Notes: generated by a model from the sequence alone, not told the origin. Shown: positions 1 through 8,903, counted from the stretch's first letter. The stretch is 64,000 bases of DNA from Viridibacterium sp035456105 (GCA_035456105.1 DATIDV010000022.1:124001-188000), one strand, 5' to 3'. A program made the numbers and translations.

Positions 1-813
1 TACGCCAAGCACCAAGAGCAGGGCTACAAGGCGATCCGCGTGCAGTGCGGCGTGCCCGGCATGAAGACTACCTATGGCATGGCCAAGGGCAAGGGCAAGG
101 CCTACGAGCCCGCCACCAAGGGCGTCTTCCCGGAAGAACAACTCTGGTCCACCGAGAAATACCTGGACTTCACGCCCAAGCTCTTCGACGCAGTGCGCTC
201 GCGCTTTGGTTTCGAGGAACATCTACTGCACGACATGCATCACCGCTGCACACCGATCGAGGCCGCCCGTTTCGGCAAGGCTGTCGAGGACTATCGCCTG
301 TTCTGGCTGGAAGATCCGACACCCGCCGAGAACCAGGAGTGTTTCCGTCTGATCCGCCAGCACACCGTTACGCCGATCGCGGTTGGCGAGGTTTTCAACA
401 GCATCTGGGACTGCAAGCAGCTTATCGAAGAACAGCTCATCGACTACATCCGCGCCACCATCACTCATGCTGGTGGCATCACCGGCATGCGCCGCATTGC
501 CGATTTCGCATCGCTTTACCAAGTGCGAACAGGCTCGCATGGCCCGTCCGACCTGTCGCCGGTATGCATGGCTGCGGCCCTGCACTTCGATATGTGGGTG
601 CCCAATTTCGGCGTGCAGGAATACATGGGCTACTCGGAGCAGATGCTGGAAGTCTTCCCGCACAACTGGACCTTCGACGATGGCTACATGCATCCCGGCG
701 ACAAGCCAGGGCTGGGCATCGACTTCGACGAGAAGCTGGCCGCGAAGTACCCCTACGAACCGGCCCATCTGCCGGTTGCACGCCTGGAGGACGGCACCCT
801 CTGGAACTGGTAA
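1..813 (+). CDS. manD: D-mannonate dehydratase-type enolase (ManD/RspA family), 5' end outside window
   Basis: The reading frame is open from base 1, so the start lies upstream; about 270 C-terminal residues of a roughly 400-residue family are present. It belongs to the enolase superfamily, ManD/RspA branch, whose active members dehydrate D-mannonate to 2-keto-3-deoxygluconate in hexuronate breakdown. The family hallmark HDMHHR is at about residue 77 of the visible part, followed by metal-ligand contexts (LEDPTPAENQ, AVGEVFNS) and the C-terminal HGPSDLSPV and NFGVQEYMGY motifs. The nearby TRAP transporter, IlvD/Edd dehydratase and FadR-type regulator fit sugar-acid use. Some RspA-type members have very low activity or other aldonate substrates, so the family call is firm and the substrate is inferred. 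Confidence 0.9.
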   Translation, partial: YAKHQEQGYKAIRVQCGVPGMKTTYGMAKGKGKAYEPATKGVFPEEQLWSTEKYLDFTPKLFDAVRSRFGFEEHLLHDMHHRCTPIEAARFGKAVEDYRLFWLEDPTPAENQECFRLIRQHTVTPIAVGEVFNSIWDCKQLIEEQLIDYIRATITHAGGITGMRRIADFASLYQVRTGSHGPSDLSPVCMAAALHFDMWVPNFGVQEYMGYSEQMLEVFPHNWTFDDGYMHPGDKPGLGIDFDEKLAAKYPYEPAHLPVARLEDGTLWNW

Positions 814-1023
814 ATACACGCGGGGCTACTACGGCCGATTGGCGCTCCACCTCTCGGATAGTCTAGAGCCCACCTGACTGACAGCCCTTTCGCTGCGGCC
901 GCACGGACAGTTCAGTTGCTGATCTGCTGCGACCGCAGTCTGGTAAGTCAGGTCACATCGTCTTGCTCTTTGATCATCGCCACCCTCGTGCGAAACGATT
1001 CACGTGGAAGCGCCGTACGCACA
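814..1023. other. Intergenic stretch with no recognisable gene
   Basis: Between the mannonate dehydratase stop and the small cysteine-rich gene I see no convincing coding frame, RNA gene or strong terminator. Confidence 0.4.
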
Positions 1024-1245
1024 CTACTGACGACAGCAAGCGCGTGCCTCTTGCACGGGTGGGTATTTGACTGTGCCATACGAACAAAACACACCGCAGT
1101 CGCCTGACTTCGGGCGGAGCAAGGCCCGGCACGCGCCGCATTGATGAAAGTAGATGCAGGCGTCGGTCGGCATCACCTCAAGCGATGCATGTCCGCAATG
1201 CGGGCAGGTCAAGGTGGGCTCGAATCGCAATAAGAAGCTGTTCAC
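1024..1245 (-). CDS. Small cysteine-rich GDCC-type protein, possibly degenerating
   Basis: About 73 residues if the GTG at 1245 is used. This start is chosen because the longer frame to 1356 only adds translation of a dispersed DNA repeat. It carries CPHCGH, then CGAC, then GDCGVFCSYGT and PPVQ, matching a small protein family usually reading GDCCVFCSYG with a following CPPIQ. The function of that family is not established; paired cysteines suggest a zinc-ribbon-like fold. Two normally cysteine positions differ here (GDCG for GDCC, YPPVQ for CPPIQ), and the 5' end abuts the repeat. The gene may be losing function. No strong ribosome binding site precedes the GTG. Confidence 0.5.
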   Translation of the reverse strand: MNSFLLRFEPTLTCPHCGHASLEVMPTDACIYFHQCGACRALLRPKSGDCGVFCSYGTVKYPPVQEARACCRQ

Positions 1246-1401
1246 GATCTCTGTAAAACCATCGTCATCCCGGCGAAAGCCGGGATCCAGATCACACGCC
1301 CGGTACTGGATCCCGGCTTTCGCCGGGATGACGAACTTTTTTTTGCGGCGTTTCAAGAATATGCCAGCCCTATTTCACGAGTTTCCAAAGATCGTGAACA
1401 G
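1238..1401. repeat. Nested palindromic repeat element (dispersed family)
   Basis: The inner palindrome has perfect 28-bp arms at 1263-1290 and 1306-1333 (starting CGTCATCCCGGCG) around a 15-bp spacer. An outer 13-bp perfect inverted repeat lies at 1238-1250 (CTGTTCACGATCT) and 1389-1401. A second copy of the inner element is at 50054-50124. Read as protein it gives the frequent artefact string VIPAKAGIQ. Confidence 0.85.
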
Positions 1402-1488
1402 GTTCTAAGGGCTGCATTGATGGTTCCTCGCAGAACTTATAGTGCGCGGCAGCTTGATCTGCGTTCAGTCAGGCCAGGCCGCAAACCA

Positions 1489-2880
1489 TCAGGCCCGCTT
1501 CACGCGTCGCGCCCGCGCGATGAAGTAGCCGATGCCGAGCACGATGAACCACACAGGCGTCACAAAGAGTGCGGTGCGCGTATCTTCTTCCAGCAGCAGC
1601 AGACACAGCACGAAGGCGAAGAAGGCGAGGCACGCCCAGCACATCGCCACGCCGCCCGGCATCTTGAAATGCGAGGCCGCGTGCAGCTCGGGGCGCTTCT
1701 TGCGATAGGCGATGTAGGACAGCAGGATGATCGACCAGACGAAGATGAAGCAGACCGCCGAGATCGTGGTGACCAGCGTGAACGCCTCCATCAGGTTCGG
1801 CCGCGCGTAGATCAGCAGCACGCCGCCGAGCAGGCAGATGCACGAGAAGATCAGGCCGCGCGCCGGTACGGCGTAACGCGACAGATGCGCGAAGACGCGC
1901 GGTGCGTCGCCTTCTTCTGCCAAGCCGAACAGCATGCGGCTCGTTGAGAAGATGCCGCTATTGGCCGAGGACGCCGCAGAGGTCATCACGACGAAATTGA
2001 TCAGGCTCGCAGCGGCGGGCAAGCCGGCCAGCACGAAGAGTTCGACGAAGGGGCTCTTGTCCGCGTGGACCTGCGTCCAGGGCGTCACGCACATGATCGT
2101 GATGAGGGCGAGTACATAGAACAGGATGACGCGGATCGGGATCGCATTGATGGCGCGCGGCAGCGTCTTGTGCGGGTCGCGCGTCTCGGCGGCCGCTGCG
2201 CCGACGAGTTCGATGCCGACGAAGGCGAATACCGCGATCTGGAAGCCGGCGAAGAATCCGAAGATGCCCTTGGGGAACATGCCGCCATCGGCCCACAGAT
2301 GTTGCGGCGAGGCGACCGTGCCCGTTGGCGACGTGAAGCCTGTCACAACCATGTATCCACCGATCAGGACCAAGCCGACGATTGCCACGATCTTGATCAT
2401 CGCGAACCAGAATTCGAGCTCGCCAAACAGTTTCACGTTAACCAGGTTCAGGCCCAGTAGCAGCACGATGCAGGTGAGTGCCGGTATCCATTGCGCCAGA
2501 TGCGGGAACCAGAATTGCGCGTAGCCGGCGATGGCCACGACATCGGCCATGCCGGTGACGACCCAGCAGAACCAGTAGGTCCAGCCGGTGAAGAAGCCGG
2601 CCCAGGGGCCGAGCAGGTCGAATGCGAAATCAGCGAAGGACTTGTAGGCCAGGTTCGATAGCAGGAGCTCGCCCATCGCGCGCATCACGAAGAAGCACAT
2701 GATGCCGATGATCATGTAGACGAAGATGATGGAAGGGCCGGCGAGGCTGATGGTCTTGCCCGAACCCATGAAAAGCCCGGTGCCAATTGCACCGCCAATA
2801 GCGATCAGCTGGATGTGCCGATTGCTCAAGCGCCGCTGCAGATGGTCTTCTTCGTGCTGGACCGCCGGGTTCTTGTTCAT
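1489..2880 (-). CDS. cycA: D-serine/D-alanine/glycine permease (APC superfamily)
   Basis: The 463-residue protein has about 12 predicted membrane segments. It imports small neutral amino acids (glycine, D-alanine, D-serine) by proton symport across the inner membrane. The signature region IAIGGAIGTGLFMGSGK is at residues 27-43. Long stretches match CycA specifically rather than general AnsP/GabP porters: FTGWTYWFCWVVTGMADVV, FAGFQIAVFAFVGIELVG and SSANSGIFSTSRMLFGLA. Length matches the family (about 470). The start MNKNPAVQHEEDHLQRRL gives the normal cytoplasmic N-terminus. It lies downstream of a DUF2141 gene on the same strand with a 214-bp gap and has no obvious link to the sugar-acid genes. 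Confidence 0.92.
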   Translation of the reverse strand: MNKNPAVQHEEDHLQRRLSNRHIQLIAIGGAIGTGLFMGSGKTISLAGPSIIFVYMIIGIMCFFVMRAMGELLLSNLAYKSFADFAFDLLGPWAGFFTGWTYWFCWVVTGMADVVAIAGYAQFWFPHLAQWIPALTCIVLLLGLNLVNVKLFGELEFWFAMIKIVAIVGLVLIGGYMVVTGFTSPTGTVASPQHLWADGGMFPKGIFGFFAGFQIAVFAFVGIELVGAAAAETRDPHKTLPRAINAIPIRVILFYVLALITIMCVTPWTQVHADKSPFVELFVLAGLPAAASLINFVVMTSAASSANSGIFSTSRMLFGLAEEGDAPRVFAHLSRYAVPARGLIFSCICLLGGVLLIYARPNLMEAFTLVTTISAVCFIFVWSIILLSYIAYRKKRPELHAASHFKMPGGVAMCWACLAFFAFVLCLLLLEEDTRTALFVTPVWFIVLGIGYFIARARRVKRA

Positions 2881-3094
2881 TCTTTCTCTTCCATTTGACA
2901 GAGCCGTCGCCTGCGTGGCGTGTAGATTCGCCCAGATCGACGCAGTGACAAAGCGTCGCGACGGAGAGATGACGCAATAGTTGACCTGGGTTAACCGGCT
3001 CGAATGAAGTCCTGTCGATCTGCCGTGACGCGTAGATCAGGCTGGGGCGTGCGTGGTGTTGTGCGCCATGCGGTCAGGCGGCGAAACTGGCAAC

Positions 3095-3544
3095 TCAATA
3101 GTGCATTTCGATCGTAACGATCTGTCCTGCACGCTCGACCGTGAAAGCGCTGTCTTCAAAGGACGGTGGGCCGATGACCTTGGGATTGTTCGAGAGGCCA
3201 TAGCCTTCGAGTGGAAACATTCCCATGCGCAGATCGAGTTTGCCGTTGGCATTTTCGTCGTGGTACGCCATGACTGCGTAGCGGCCTGCAGGCAGATCGT
3301 CGATGCGTGCTCGCATTTCGCCCGGGTGCGCTGGCAACTCCACCACCTTGGCCGCTTGCGCTTCCTTGCGGAAGCTGGCCGGCACGCTGTACAGACCGAT
3401 GCGTACCGCTCCTGTCGCAGAGCGCACGGGCGCGATGACGATCTCGAAGGGTATGGGCGGTACCGCCAGCGTTTGCGCGCTGGCGCTGAGCGCGAGAGGC
3501 AGAGCGACGAGGGTCGCCAGAAAACGCATAGTGCTGGGCAGCAT
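3095..3544 (-). CDS. Periplasmic DUF2141 family protein
   Basis: 149 residues. The start at 3544 is preceded by GGAG seven bases upstream. The N-terminus (MLPSTMRFLATLVALPLALSASAQ) is a Sec signal peptide with likely cleavage after ASA-Q. The mature part has the DUF2141 pattern: a beta-sandwich-like domain with YHDENANGKLD and PLEGYGLSNNP near residues 95-125. The function of DUF2141 is unknown; members are secreted or periplasmic. It lies between the dehydratase and cycA on the same strand. Confidence 0.8.
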   Translation of the reverse strand: MLPSTMRFLATLVALPLALSASAQTLAVPPIPFEIVIAPVRSATGAVRIGLYSVPASFRKEAQAAKVVELPAHPGEMRARIDDLPAGRYAVMAYHDENANGKLDLRMGMFPLEGYGLSNNPKVIGPPSFEDSAFTVERAGQIVTIEMHY

Positions 3545-3632
3545 CGTGTCGCTCCAGGTCAAAAATCGGACTGCCCATGCATTGATGAGGTGTGCATATT
3601 CCGGGCGTGGTATTCCGTGCGGTTTGGGTGAT

Positions 3633-5822
3633 TCAGCTTGCAGTCCAGGGCAAGGTCGCCCGCTTGTGTACCGATAGCGGGACCACGCCGTACTCAGCGT
3701 CAGTCACATTATCCATCATGCTGCATGCGGCGACCTGTAGCTGGCGTGCTTCGATGCGCGCGTGGCGCTTGGCGAGCAAGTCAGCGCGCTCGACCATCGG
3801 TGCCTGATCCGGGACGAGCAGGTCTCCACGCTGAAAAGCAGTTGTGTCCAGCAGGTCGATGCGGCGATCGGAAAGTTGCACCCATAGCAGGTCGCCATCG
3901 ACCAGCGCGCCGATGCCTCCGCCCTCGTAGGCTTCCGGCACCATGTGGCCCACGCAGGCGCCCTTGGTGACGCCGGAGTAGCGGCCGTCGGTGATCATGA
4001 TCGAGGTCTTCTCGACCACGCCGTGGTGGCGCAGGTTCTGACTGGGGGCGAACATCTCGGGCATGCCGAAGGCCTTCGGGCCTTGACCGGCGATGACGAA
4101 GGCGAAAGCCAGCGTGCCTTGTTCGATCATCGTGCGCACGTCCTGATCGGCCGGTGCGCCGTTGAAGCGGCGCAAAGCGGCGAGCAATTCCGGCGTGAGC
4201 GCGGGCAGCGAGGCCAGGCGCTCGACCAGATTGGTGGCGCGCATTTCCTCGTTGCAGTCGATCTCGTTCTCGTAATAACGCACGAGAAAGACGCGGCCGT
4301 TGAAGCGGTTGTAGGAGTCGGTCGACATGCCGGCGACCTTGAGCGTGCAGGAGGAGAAGAAGTTGCCGCGCATCACGTCGGTGCCGGAAATGGCGCGGAT
4401 CGGCTGGATGCGGATGATTGATCTTTCCTGCGGCAGCTCAGGCGAGACCGCCACCGGGATTGCCGCCACGCGCTGGCGCCAGGTGAGGCCGGCAACGGTC
4501 GGCGCATCGAGATCCATCGGCACGCCCAGATCAGCGAGCGCCTTGAACAGGCTGGTCATGCCATGGTGCAGGCCGGCAGCGGCCTGCTGGGCGAGCACGA
4601 AGGTGTCGCGCCCCTCGGTCAGGCTGTGGGCGAAGATGTCCGGCACGGCGTGCGAGTCACGCACACGGGCGTAGTCGAAGAGCGACACGTCAAAGCCGGC
4701 ATGGCGCATCACGCAGGGCATGTGCAGCATCAGGTTGGATGAGCTGCCGGTCGCACCGTGTATGCGTATCGCATTCGCGTAGTTTTTCTCCAGCAGCGAG
4801 CACACCGAGTATTCAACCTTGTTGAACATGCGGAAGAGCAGGTCGACGTTGTGCTGCACGATGTCTGTCGTCGCTTCGTCGGTCAGCAACTCGGCCTCGG
4901 CGGGGACGAAGCCGAGCGCGGCCACCAGCGTGCGCGAGGAATTGCCGGTGCCGTTGAAGGCGCAGATGCCACCCTTTTCGTCACAGGTTGCCGCAGCCAG
5001 TTCATTGAGGATCTGCTCGGCCTCCGCATGGCTCACCAGCCCTTTTTCTTCGGCGCGCATGAGCAGACCCAGGAAGGCTTCGTCGGACGAACACTGCAGG
5101 ATGTAGTGACAGTTTTCCTCGATGTCGTCGGAAAGCTGGCGGTCGTCCGCCGCCACGGCGGCATCCTGGATCGCCTGCAGTTTCTGGCGCGTGCGTTTGG
5201 GAATGCTGCCGCCTTTCAATACATGCGCTGGCACGAAGATCGCCCACACCGGCGCGGTGCCGCGCTCGGGCTGGCGGCGTGCACGGTCGGCCGAGGCGAG
5301 GCCGGAGAGGATGCCGGTCGGGGTCTTGTCGCAGCCCGACAGCACATAGGCCGCGTGATAGCTGTGGCCTTCGAAATTGATGTTCAGGGCCATCGCCGTG
5401 TGATTGCGCGAGGCCAGTGAATAGCTCTGGCCGATATTGCTCTGCGCGGTGCCGTCGCAGATCACCGGGATGCCGAAAGTGAAGGGCACGCCACCGTTCT
5501 GCCAGATGCGTGCCGCGGCGCGCAGGGTGTGTTCGTAGTCGAACATGTGCGCCGGGTGGTCCGGCGAGCCCTGAACGATGGCCACGCGGGGGCGGTTGGT
5601 AGCCAACCTCGTCACGATCGCCTCCAGCGAGTAATCACCCAACCCCGCCCCCAGCCCGACAGAGCCGGCCTCGTTGACGAGGAAATCATCCGCCCGGCGC
5701 AGCAGCCCGCGCACAGTGATCGGCTCGTTGGCCAGCCCCTGAATACAGCTGCGATAGGGGTTGTAGGCCTCTTCGATGAAGAGATCAGCGAATTCGGAGT
5801 TCACAACGGGGGGCTTGTTCAT
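3633..5822 (-). CDS. Large atypical IlvD/Edd family dehydratase
   Basis: 729 residues from the ATG at 5822, whereas family members are usually 560-660. The open frame extends to 5990, but the extra 56 residues (containing TSNTTRLYYNRQ) read through promoter sequence. IlvD/Edd enzymes are Fe-S dehydratases of dihydroxy acids and sugar acids. Visible hallmarks are CDGTAQSNIGQSYSLASRN, the Fe-S cysteine in SGCDKTPTG, a second cysteine in GGICAFNGTGNSS, RIHGATGSSSNLMLHMP, and DGRYSGVTKGACVGHMVPEA near the C-terminus. About 90-100 residues separate the first two cysteine motifs (including GGSIPKRTRQKLQ and an acidic helical part). The gene diverges from the TRAP operon and lies near manD, suggesting an aldonate or hexuronate derivative as substrate; this is inference. 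Confidence 0.82.
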   Translation of the reverse strand: MNKPPVVNSEFADLFIEEAYNPYRSCIQGLANEPITVRGLLRRADDFLVNEAGSVGLGAGLGDYSLEAIVTRLATNRPRVAIVQGSPDHPAHMFDYEHTLRAAARIWQNGGVPFTFGIPVICDGTAQSNIGQSYSLASRNHTAMALNINFEGHSYHAAYVLSGCDKTPTGILSGLASADRARRQPERGTAPVWAIFVPAHVLKGGSIPKRTRQKLQAIQDAAVAADDRQLSDDIEENCHYILQCSSDEAFLGLLMRAEEKGLVSHAEAEQILNELAAATCDEKGGICAFNGTGNSSRTLVAALGFVPAEAELLTDEATTDIVQHNVDLLFRMFNKVEYSVCSLLEKNYANAIRIHGATGSSSNLMLHMPCVMRHAGFDVSLFDYARVRDSHAVPDIFAHSLTEGRDTFVLAQQAAAGLHHGMTSLFKALADLGVPMDLDAPTVAGLTWRQRVAAIPVAVSPELPQERSIIRIQPIRAISGTDVMRGNFFSSCTLKVAGMSTDSYNRFNGRVFLVRYYENEIDCNEEMRATNLVERLASLPALTPELLAALRRFNGAPADQDVRTMIEQGTLAFAFVIAGQGPKAFGMPEMFAPSQNLRHHGVVEKTSIMITDGRYSGVTKGACVGHMVPEAYEGGGIGALVDGDLLWVQLSDRRIDLLDTTAFQRGDLLVPDQAPMVERADLLAKRHARIEARQLQVAACSMMDNVTDAEYGVVPLSVHKRATLPWTAS

Positions 5823-5905
5823 GGCGCGTCCATTAAGCGAGGCAGCAAGAGCGGATCTGCTTTGGAATGCTGCGTTTTGACGATTGTAGTACAGCCGTGT
5901 GGTAT

Positions 5906-5940
5906 TTGACGTATAAGCAATAATACTTATAGGCTTATAC
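5906..5940. promoter_or_regulatory. Promoter with overlapping inverted-repeat operator (TRAP/dehydratase divergent region)
   Basis: On the plus strand TTGACG (5906-5911) and TATAGG (5928-5933) form a -35/-10 pair with a 16-bp spacer. An inverted repeat GTATAAGC (5911-5918) and GCTTATAC (5933-5940) overlaps this, and a second pairing TATAAG (5912-5917)/CTTATA (5926-5931) lies inside it. The position between two divergent catabolic units and the FadR-type regulator at 8987 make this a candidate operator. The assignment is inferred. Confidence 0.5.
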
Positions 5941-6028
5941 ATAAATCTTGTTCTACAGTTCATCAGCGGCCAGTCTGGGTGAGCCGACACCTGACGGCAA
6001 AACCGATAAAACCAAAAGGAGGCTTCCC

Positions 6029-6565
6029 GTGAAACGCTTTGTTCCCGTGCTCGAAAGGGGCGTCGAGTGGCTTATGGCCCTGGCCCTGGGCGTGATGGTG
6101 GTGGCCGTCGGCGCCAATGTTGTGTTGCGCTACGTTTTTGGCACCGGCATGCCGGCTGCCGAAGAGATCTCGCGTCTGATGTTCGTGTGGATGATCTTTC
6201 TCGGCGCCATCCTCGCCCTGCGTCGTGGCGCGCATCTGGGCATGGAGATCCTTCAGGCGCGACTGCCACGTGGCGTGCGCCGAGCCTGCGCGATCGTCAG
6301 CCACTTGTTGATCCTCTACGCGCTGTGGCTGTTCCTCGAAGGCAGCTGGGCGCAGACGGTGATCGGTCTGCACACTTACTCCACGGTGCTCGGCTTCCCG
6401 ATGGCCTATATGGCTTCCGGAGGGCTGGTCTGTGCCCTTGCGATGCTACCCATGGTCGCCCTGAACCTGTGGCGCATCGTCACGAATCATCCTGCCGCAC
6501 GCGTTCCGGGCGAGACCCCGGTTGAGCATCACACCGGCGAAACCGAACCCGAAGTCAGCCAATAA
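6029..6565 (+). CDS. dctQ: TRAP transporter small permease subunit (DctQ type)
   Basis: 178 residues from GTG 6029, chosen because AAAGGAGG lies just upstream; the frame extends to 5948 but without a site. Four membrane segments are visible (about residues 14-35, 48-66, 88-106, 128-150). The motif EEISRLMFVWMIFLGAILALRR-like core at about residues 50-72 is typical of DctQ. It pairs with the large DctM permease in the inner membrane to form a sodium-driven importer fed by the periplasmic DctP protein. It is first in a dctQ-dctM-dctP order with short gaps (15 and 25 bp), so likely one transcript. Confidence 0.92.
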   Translation: MKRFVPVLERGVEWLMALALGVMVVAVGANVVLRYVFGTGMPAAEEISRLMFVWMIFLGAILALRRGAHLGMEILQARLPRGVRRACAIVSHLLILYALWLFLEGSWAQTVIGLHTYSTVLGFPMAYMASGGLVCALAMLPMVALNLWRIVTNHPAARVPGETPVEHHTGETEPEVSQ

Positions 6566-6580
6566 AAAGGACGCCTGATC

Positions 6581-7858
6581 ATGACTCTTGCCATTTTCCT
6601 CGGCTCCCTGCTTGGCCTGATGCTGCTGGGCATGCCGATCGCCTTCACGCTGATCCTGACCGGCGTGGTCCTCATGTTCCATCTGGATTTCTTCGACGCC
6701 CAACTGGTCGCGCAGAACCTGCTCTCGGGGGCTGACAGCTTCCCGCTGATGGCTGTGCCTTTCTTCATTCTTGCCGGCGAACTCATGAATGCCGGCGGCA
6801 TCTCACGGCGCATCATCGATCTGGCCGTGACGCTGGTCGGTCACATCAAGGGTGGTCTGGGCTACGTCACCATCGGCGCGGCGGTGCTGCTGGCCAGCCT
6901 GTCCGGCTCGGCGATTGCCGACACGGCGGCACTGGCCACCCTGCTGGTGCCGATGATGCGTAACCACGGCTATCCGGTGCCGCGCTCGGCCGGCTTGATT
7001 GCGGCCGGCGGGATCATCGGCCCGATCATTCCGCCGTCGATGCCCTTCATCATCTTCGGCGTCACCACCAACACCTCGATCACCAATCTGTTCCTTGCCG
7101 GCATCGTGCCCGGCTTGCTGATGGGCGTGGCGTTGGTCGTCGTGTGGATGCGACTCGCCAAGAACATGGATGTCACGCCGCAACCCAAAAGCACCTGGGG
7201 CGAGCGCGGTCAGGCTGTGGTCAAGGGTCTGTGGGCGCTGATGCTGCCGGTGATCATCCTTGGTGGCTTGCGTGGCGGTTTCTTCACGCCGACAGAAGCG
7301 GCCGTGGTTGCTGCAGCCTATTCGATGTTCGTGGCGATGGTCGTCTACCGCGAAGTCACGTTCAAGCAACTGGTGCAGTTGTTGATCGATGCGGCCCGCA
7401 CCACCAGCACGGTGATGTTCCTGTGCGCTGGCGCGCTGGTGTCGTCTTACATGGTCACCTTGGCCGATCTGCCACAGCAGGTCACCGAATTCCTCGGCCC
7501 GCTGATGCACGACCCGCGCCTGTTGATGGCCGCGATCATGTTGCTGCTGCTGGCTGTGGGTACGGTGATGGATTTGACCCCGACCATTCTCGTCATGGGC
7601 CCGGTGCTGATGCCGATTGCCCTGAAGGCGGGCATCGATCCGACTTATTTCGGCGTCATGTTCGTGCTGGTCGGCACCCTTGGCCTGATTCATCCACCGG
7701 TGTGCACCGTGCTCAACGTGGTGTGTGGTGTCGCCAAGATTTCACTCGAAAGCGCGACCAAGGGGATCTGGCCCTTCCTGCTGGTCTACATCGTCCTGAT
7801 CGCGCTGTTCGTTGCGTTCCCCGGGATCATCACCGTTCCGATGACCTGGTATCACTAA
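6581..7858 (+). CDS. dctM: TRAP transporter large permease subunit (DctM type)
   Basis: 425 residues, normal for DctM, with about 12 membrane segments. It forms the sodium-coupled transport channel of the TRAP importer. Typical DctM strings are FPLMAVPFFILAGELMNAGG (about residues 53-72), LLASLSGSAIADTAALATLLVP, GGIIGPIIPPSMPFIIFG, and the C-terminal MDLTPTILVMGPVLMP and HPPVCTVLNVVCG. It sits between dctQ and dctP. The substrate cannot be read from the sequence; adjacent sugar-acid enzymes suggest a hexuronate or aldonate. Confidence 0.94.
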   Translation: MTLAIFLGSLLGLMLLGMPIAFTLILTGVVLMFHLDFFDAQLVAQNLLSGADSFPLMAVPFFILAGELMNAGGISRRIIDLAVTLVGHIKGGLGYVTIGAAVLLASLSGSAIADTAALATLLVPMMRNHGYPVPRSAGLIAAGGIIGPIIPPSMPFIIFGVTTNTSITNLFLAGIVPGLLMGVALVVVWMRLAKNMDVTPQPKSTWGERGQAVVKGLWALMLPVIILGGLRGGFFTPTEAAVVAAAYSMFVAMVVYREVTFKQLVQLLIDAARTTSTVMFLCAGALVSSYMVTLADLPQQVTEFLGPLMHDPRLLMAAIMLLLLAVGTVMDLTPTILVMGPVLMPIALKAGIDPTYFGVMFVLVGTLGLIHPPVCTVLNVVCGVAKISLESATKGIWPFLLVYIVLIALFVAFPGIITVPMTWYH

Positions 7859-7883
7859 CCATTTTTCATCCGCTGGAGGAATC

Positions 7884-8891
7884 ATGAGCCGTATCTTCAA
7901 AACCCTGGCCATCAGCCTGGCCATTGCCGGCACCATTGCGTCCGCGCAGGCTGCCGACTTCAAATCACGTATCGTGCGTTTCGGATACGGCTTGTCGGAA
8001 GACAGTAATCAGGGCCGAGCGGTGAAATATTTTGCCGACGAAATGGGCAAGCTTTCCGGTGGCAAGTGGAAGGTCAAGGGCTTCGGCTCTGCCAGCCTGG
8101 GCAGTGATCCGCAAATGCAGAACGCGCTGATCGGTGGCGCACAGGAAATCATGGTGGGCTCCACGGCGACCCTGGTCGGCATCGTCAGCGATTTCGGGGT
8201 GTATGACCTGCCCTTCGTCTTCGCCAATGAGAAGGAAGCCGACACCATCCTCGACGGCCCCTTCGGCCAGAACCTGATGGCCAAGCTGGAACCTAAAGGC
8301 ATGGTCGGCCTGACCTATTGGGAAAATGGCTTCCGCGACCTGACGAACTCCAAGCGCCCGGTCAATAAGATGGAGGACATGGCGGGCATCAAGCTGCGCG
8401 TGATGCAGAACCCGGTGTACATCGACATGTTCAAGGGCTTTGGCGCCAATGCCGTGCCGCTGGCCTTCTCCGAGCTCTTCACCGCACTGGAAACCGGTGC
8501 AGTTGATGGCCAGGAAAATCCGGTGACGACCATCGAGTCCTCCAAGTTCTACGAAGTGCAGAAGTACCTGACGGTCTCCCATCACGTCTACAGCCCGTGG
8601 ATCGTGACCGTGTCGAAGAAGTGGTATGACTCGCTGTCGGCCGACGAAAAGGCTGCACTGAAGAAGGCCGCCGTCGCCTCGCGTGACTTCGAGCGCAAGG
8701 ACAGTCGCGAAGCCTCGGCCAAGGCCATGGGGGCGTTGAAGCAGAAGGGCATGCAGATCAACACCATGACCGAGCCAGAGCTGGCCCGCATGCGTGCCAC
8801 GACCAAGCCGGCCGTCGACAAGTTCGCAGCCGATGGACATGCCCAGGTCGTCAAGGATCTGGACGCCGAGCTGGCCAAGATCCGCAAGTAA
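7884..8891 (+). CDS. dctP: TRAP transporter solute-binding protein (DctP type)
   Basis: 335 residues with a Sec signal peptide (hydrophobic core TLAISLAIAGTIA, likely cleavage after AQA at residue 23). It captures substrate in the periplasm for the DctQM permease. DctP features include FRDLTNSKRPV, the IKLRVMQNPVYIDMFKGFGANAVPL region with the conserved arginine that usually binds the substrate carboxylate (about residue 172), and FTALETGAVDGQENP. GGAGG precedes the ATG at a good distance. It is the last gene of the TRAP operon, followed by a GC hairpin and the regulator. Confidence 0.94.
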   Translation: MSRIFKTLAISLAIAGTIASAQAADFKSRIVRFGYGLSEDSNQGRAVKYFADEMGKLSGGKWKVKGFGSASLGSDPQMQNALIGGAQEIMVGSTATLVGIVSDFGVYDLPFVFANEKEADTILDGPFGQNLMAKLEPKGMVGLTYWENGFRDLTNSKRPVNKMEDMAGIKLRVMQNPVYIDMFKGFGANAVPLAFSELFTALETGAVDGQENPVTTIESSKFYEVQKYLTVSHHVYSPWIVTVSKKWYDSLSADEKAALKKAAVASRDFERKDSREASAKAMGALKQKGMQINTMTEPELARMRATTKPAVDKFAADGHAQVVKDLDAELAKIRK

Positions 8892-8903
8892 GTCTCACCT
8901 CCT

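Noticed and set aside
1417..1947. Plus-strand frame over cycA
   Set aside because: Antisense to a well-conserved permease.
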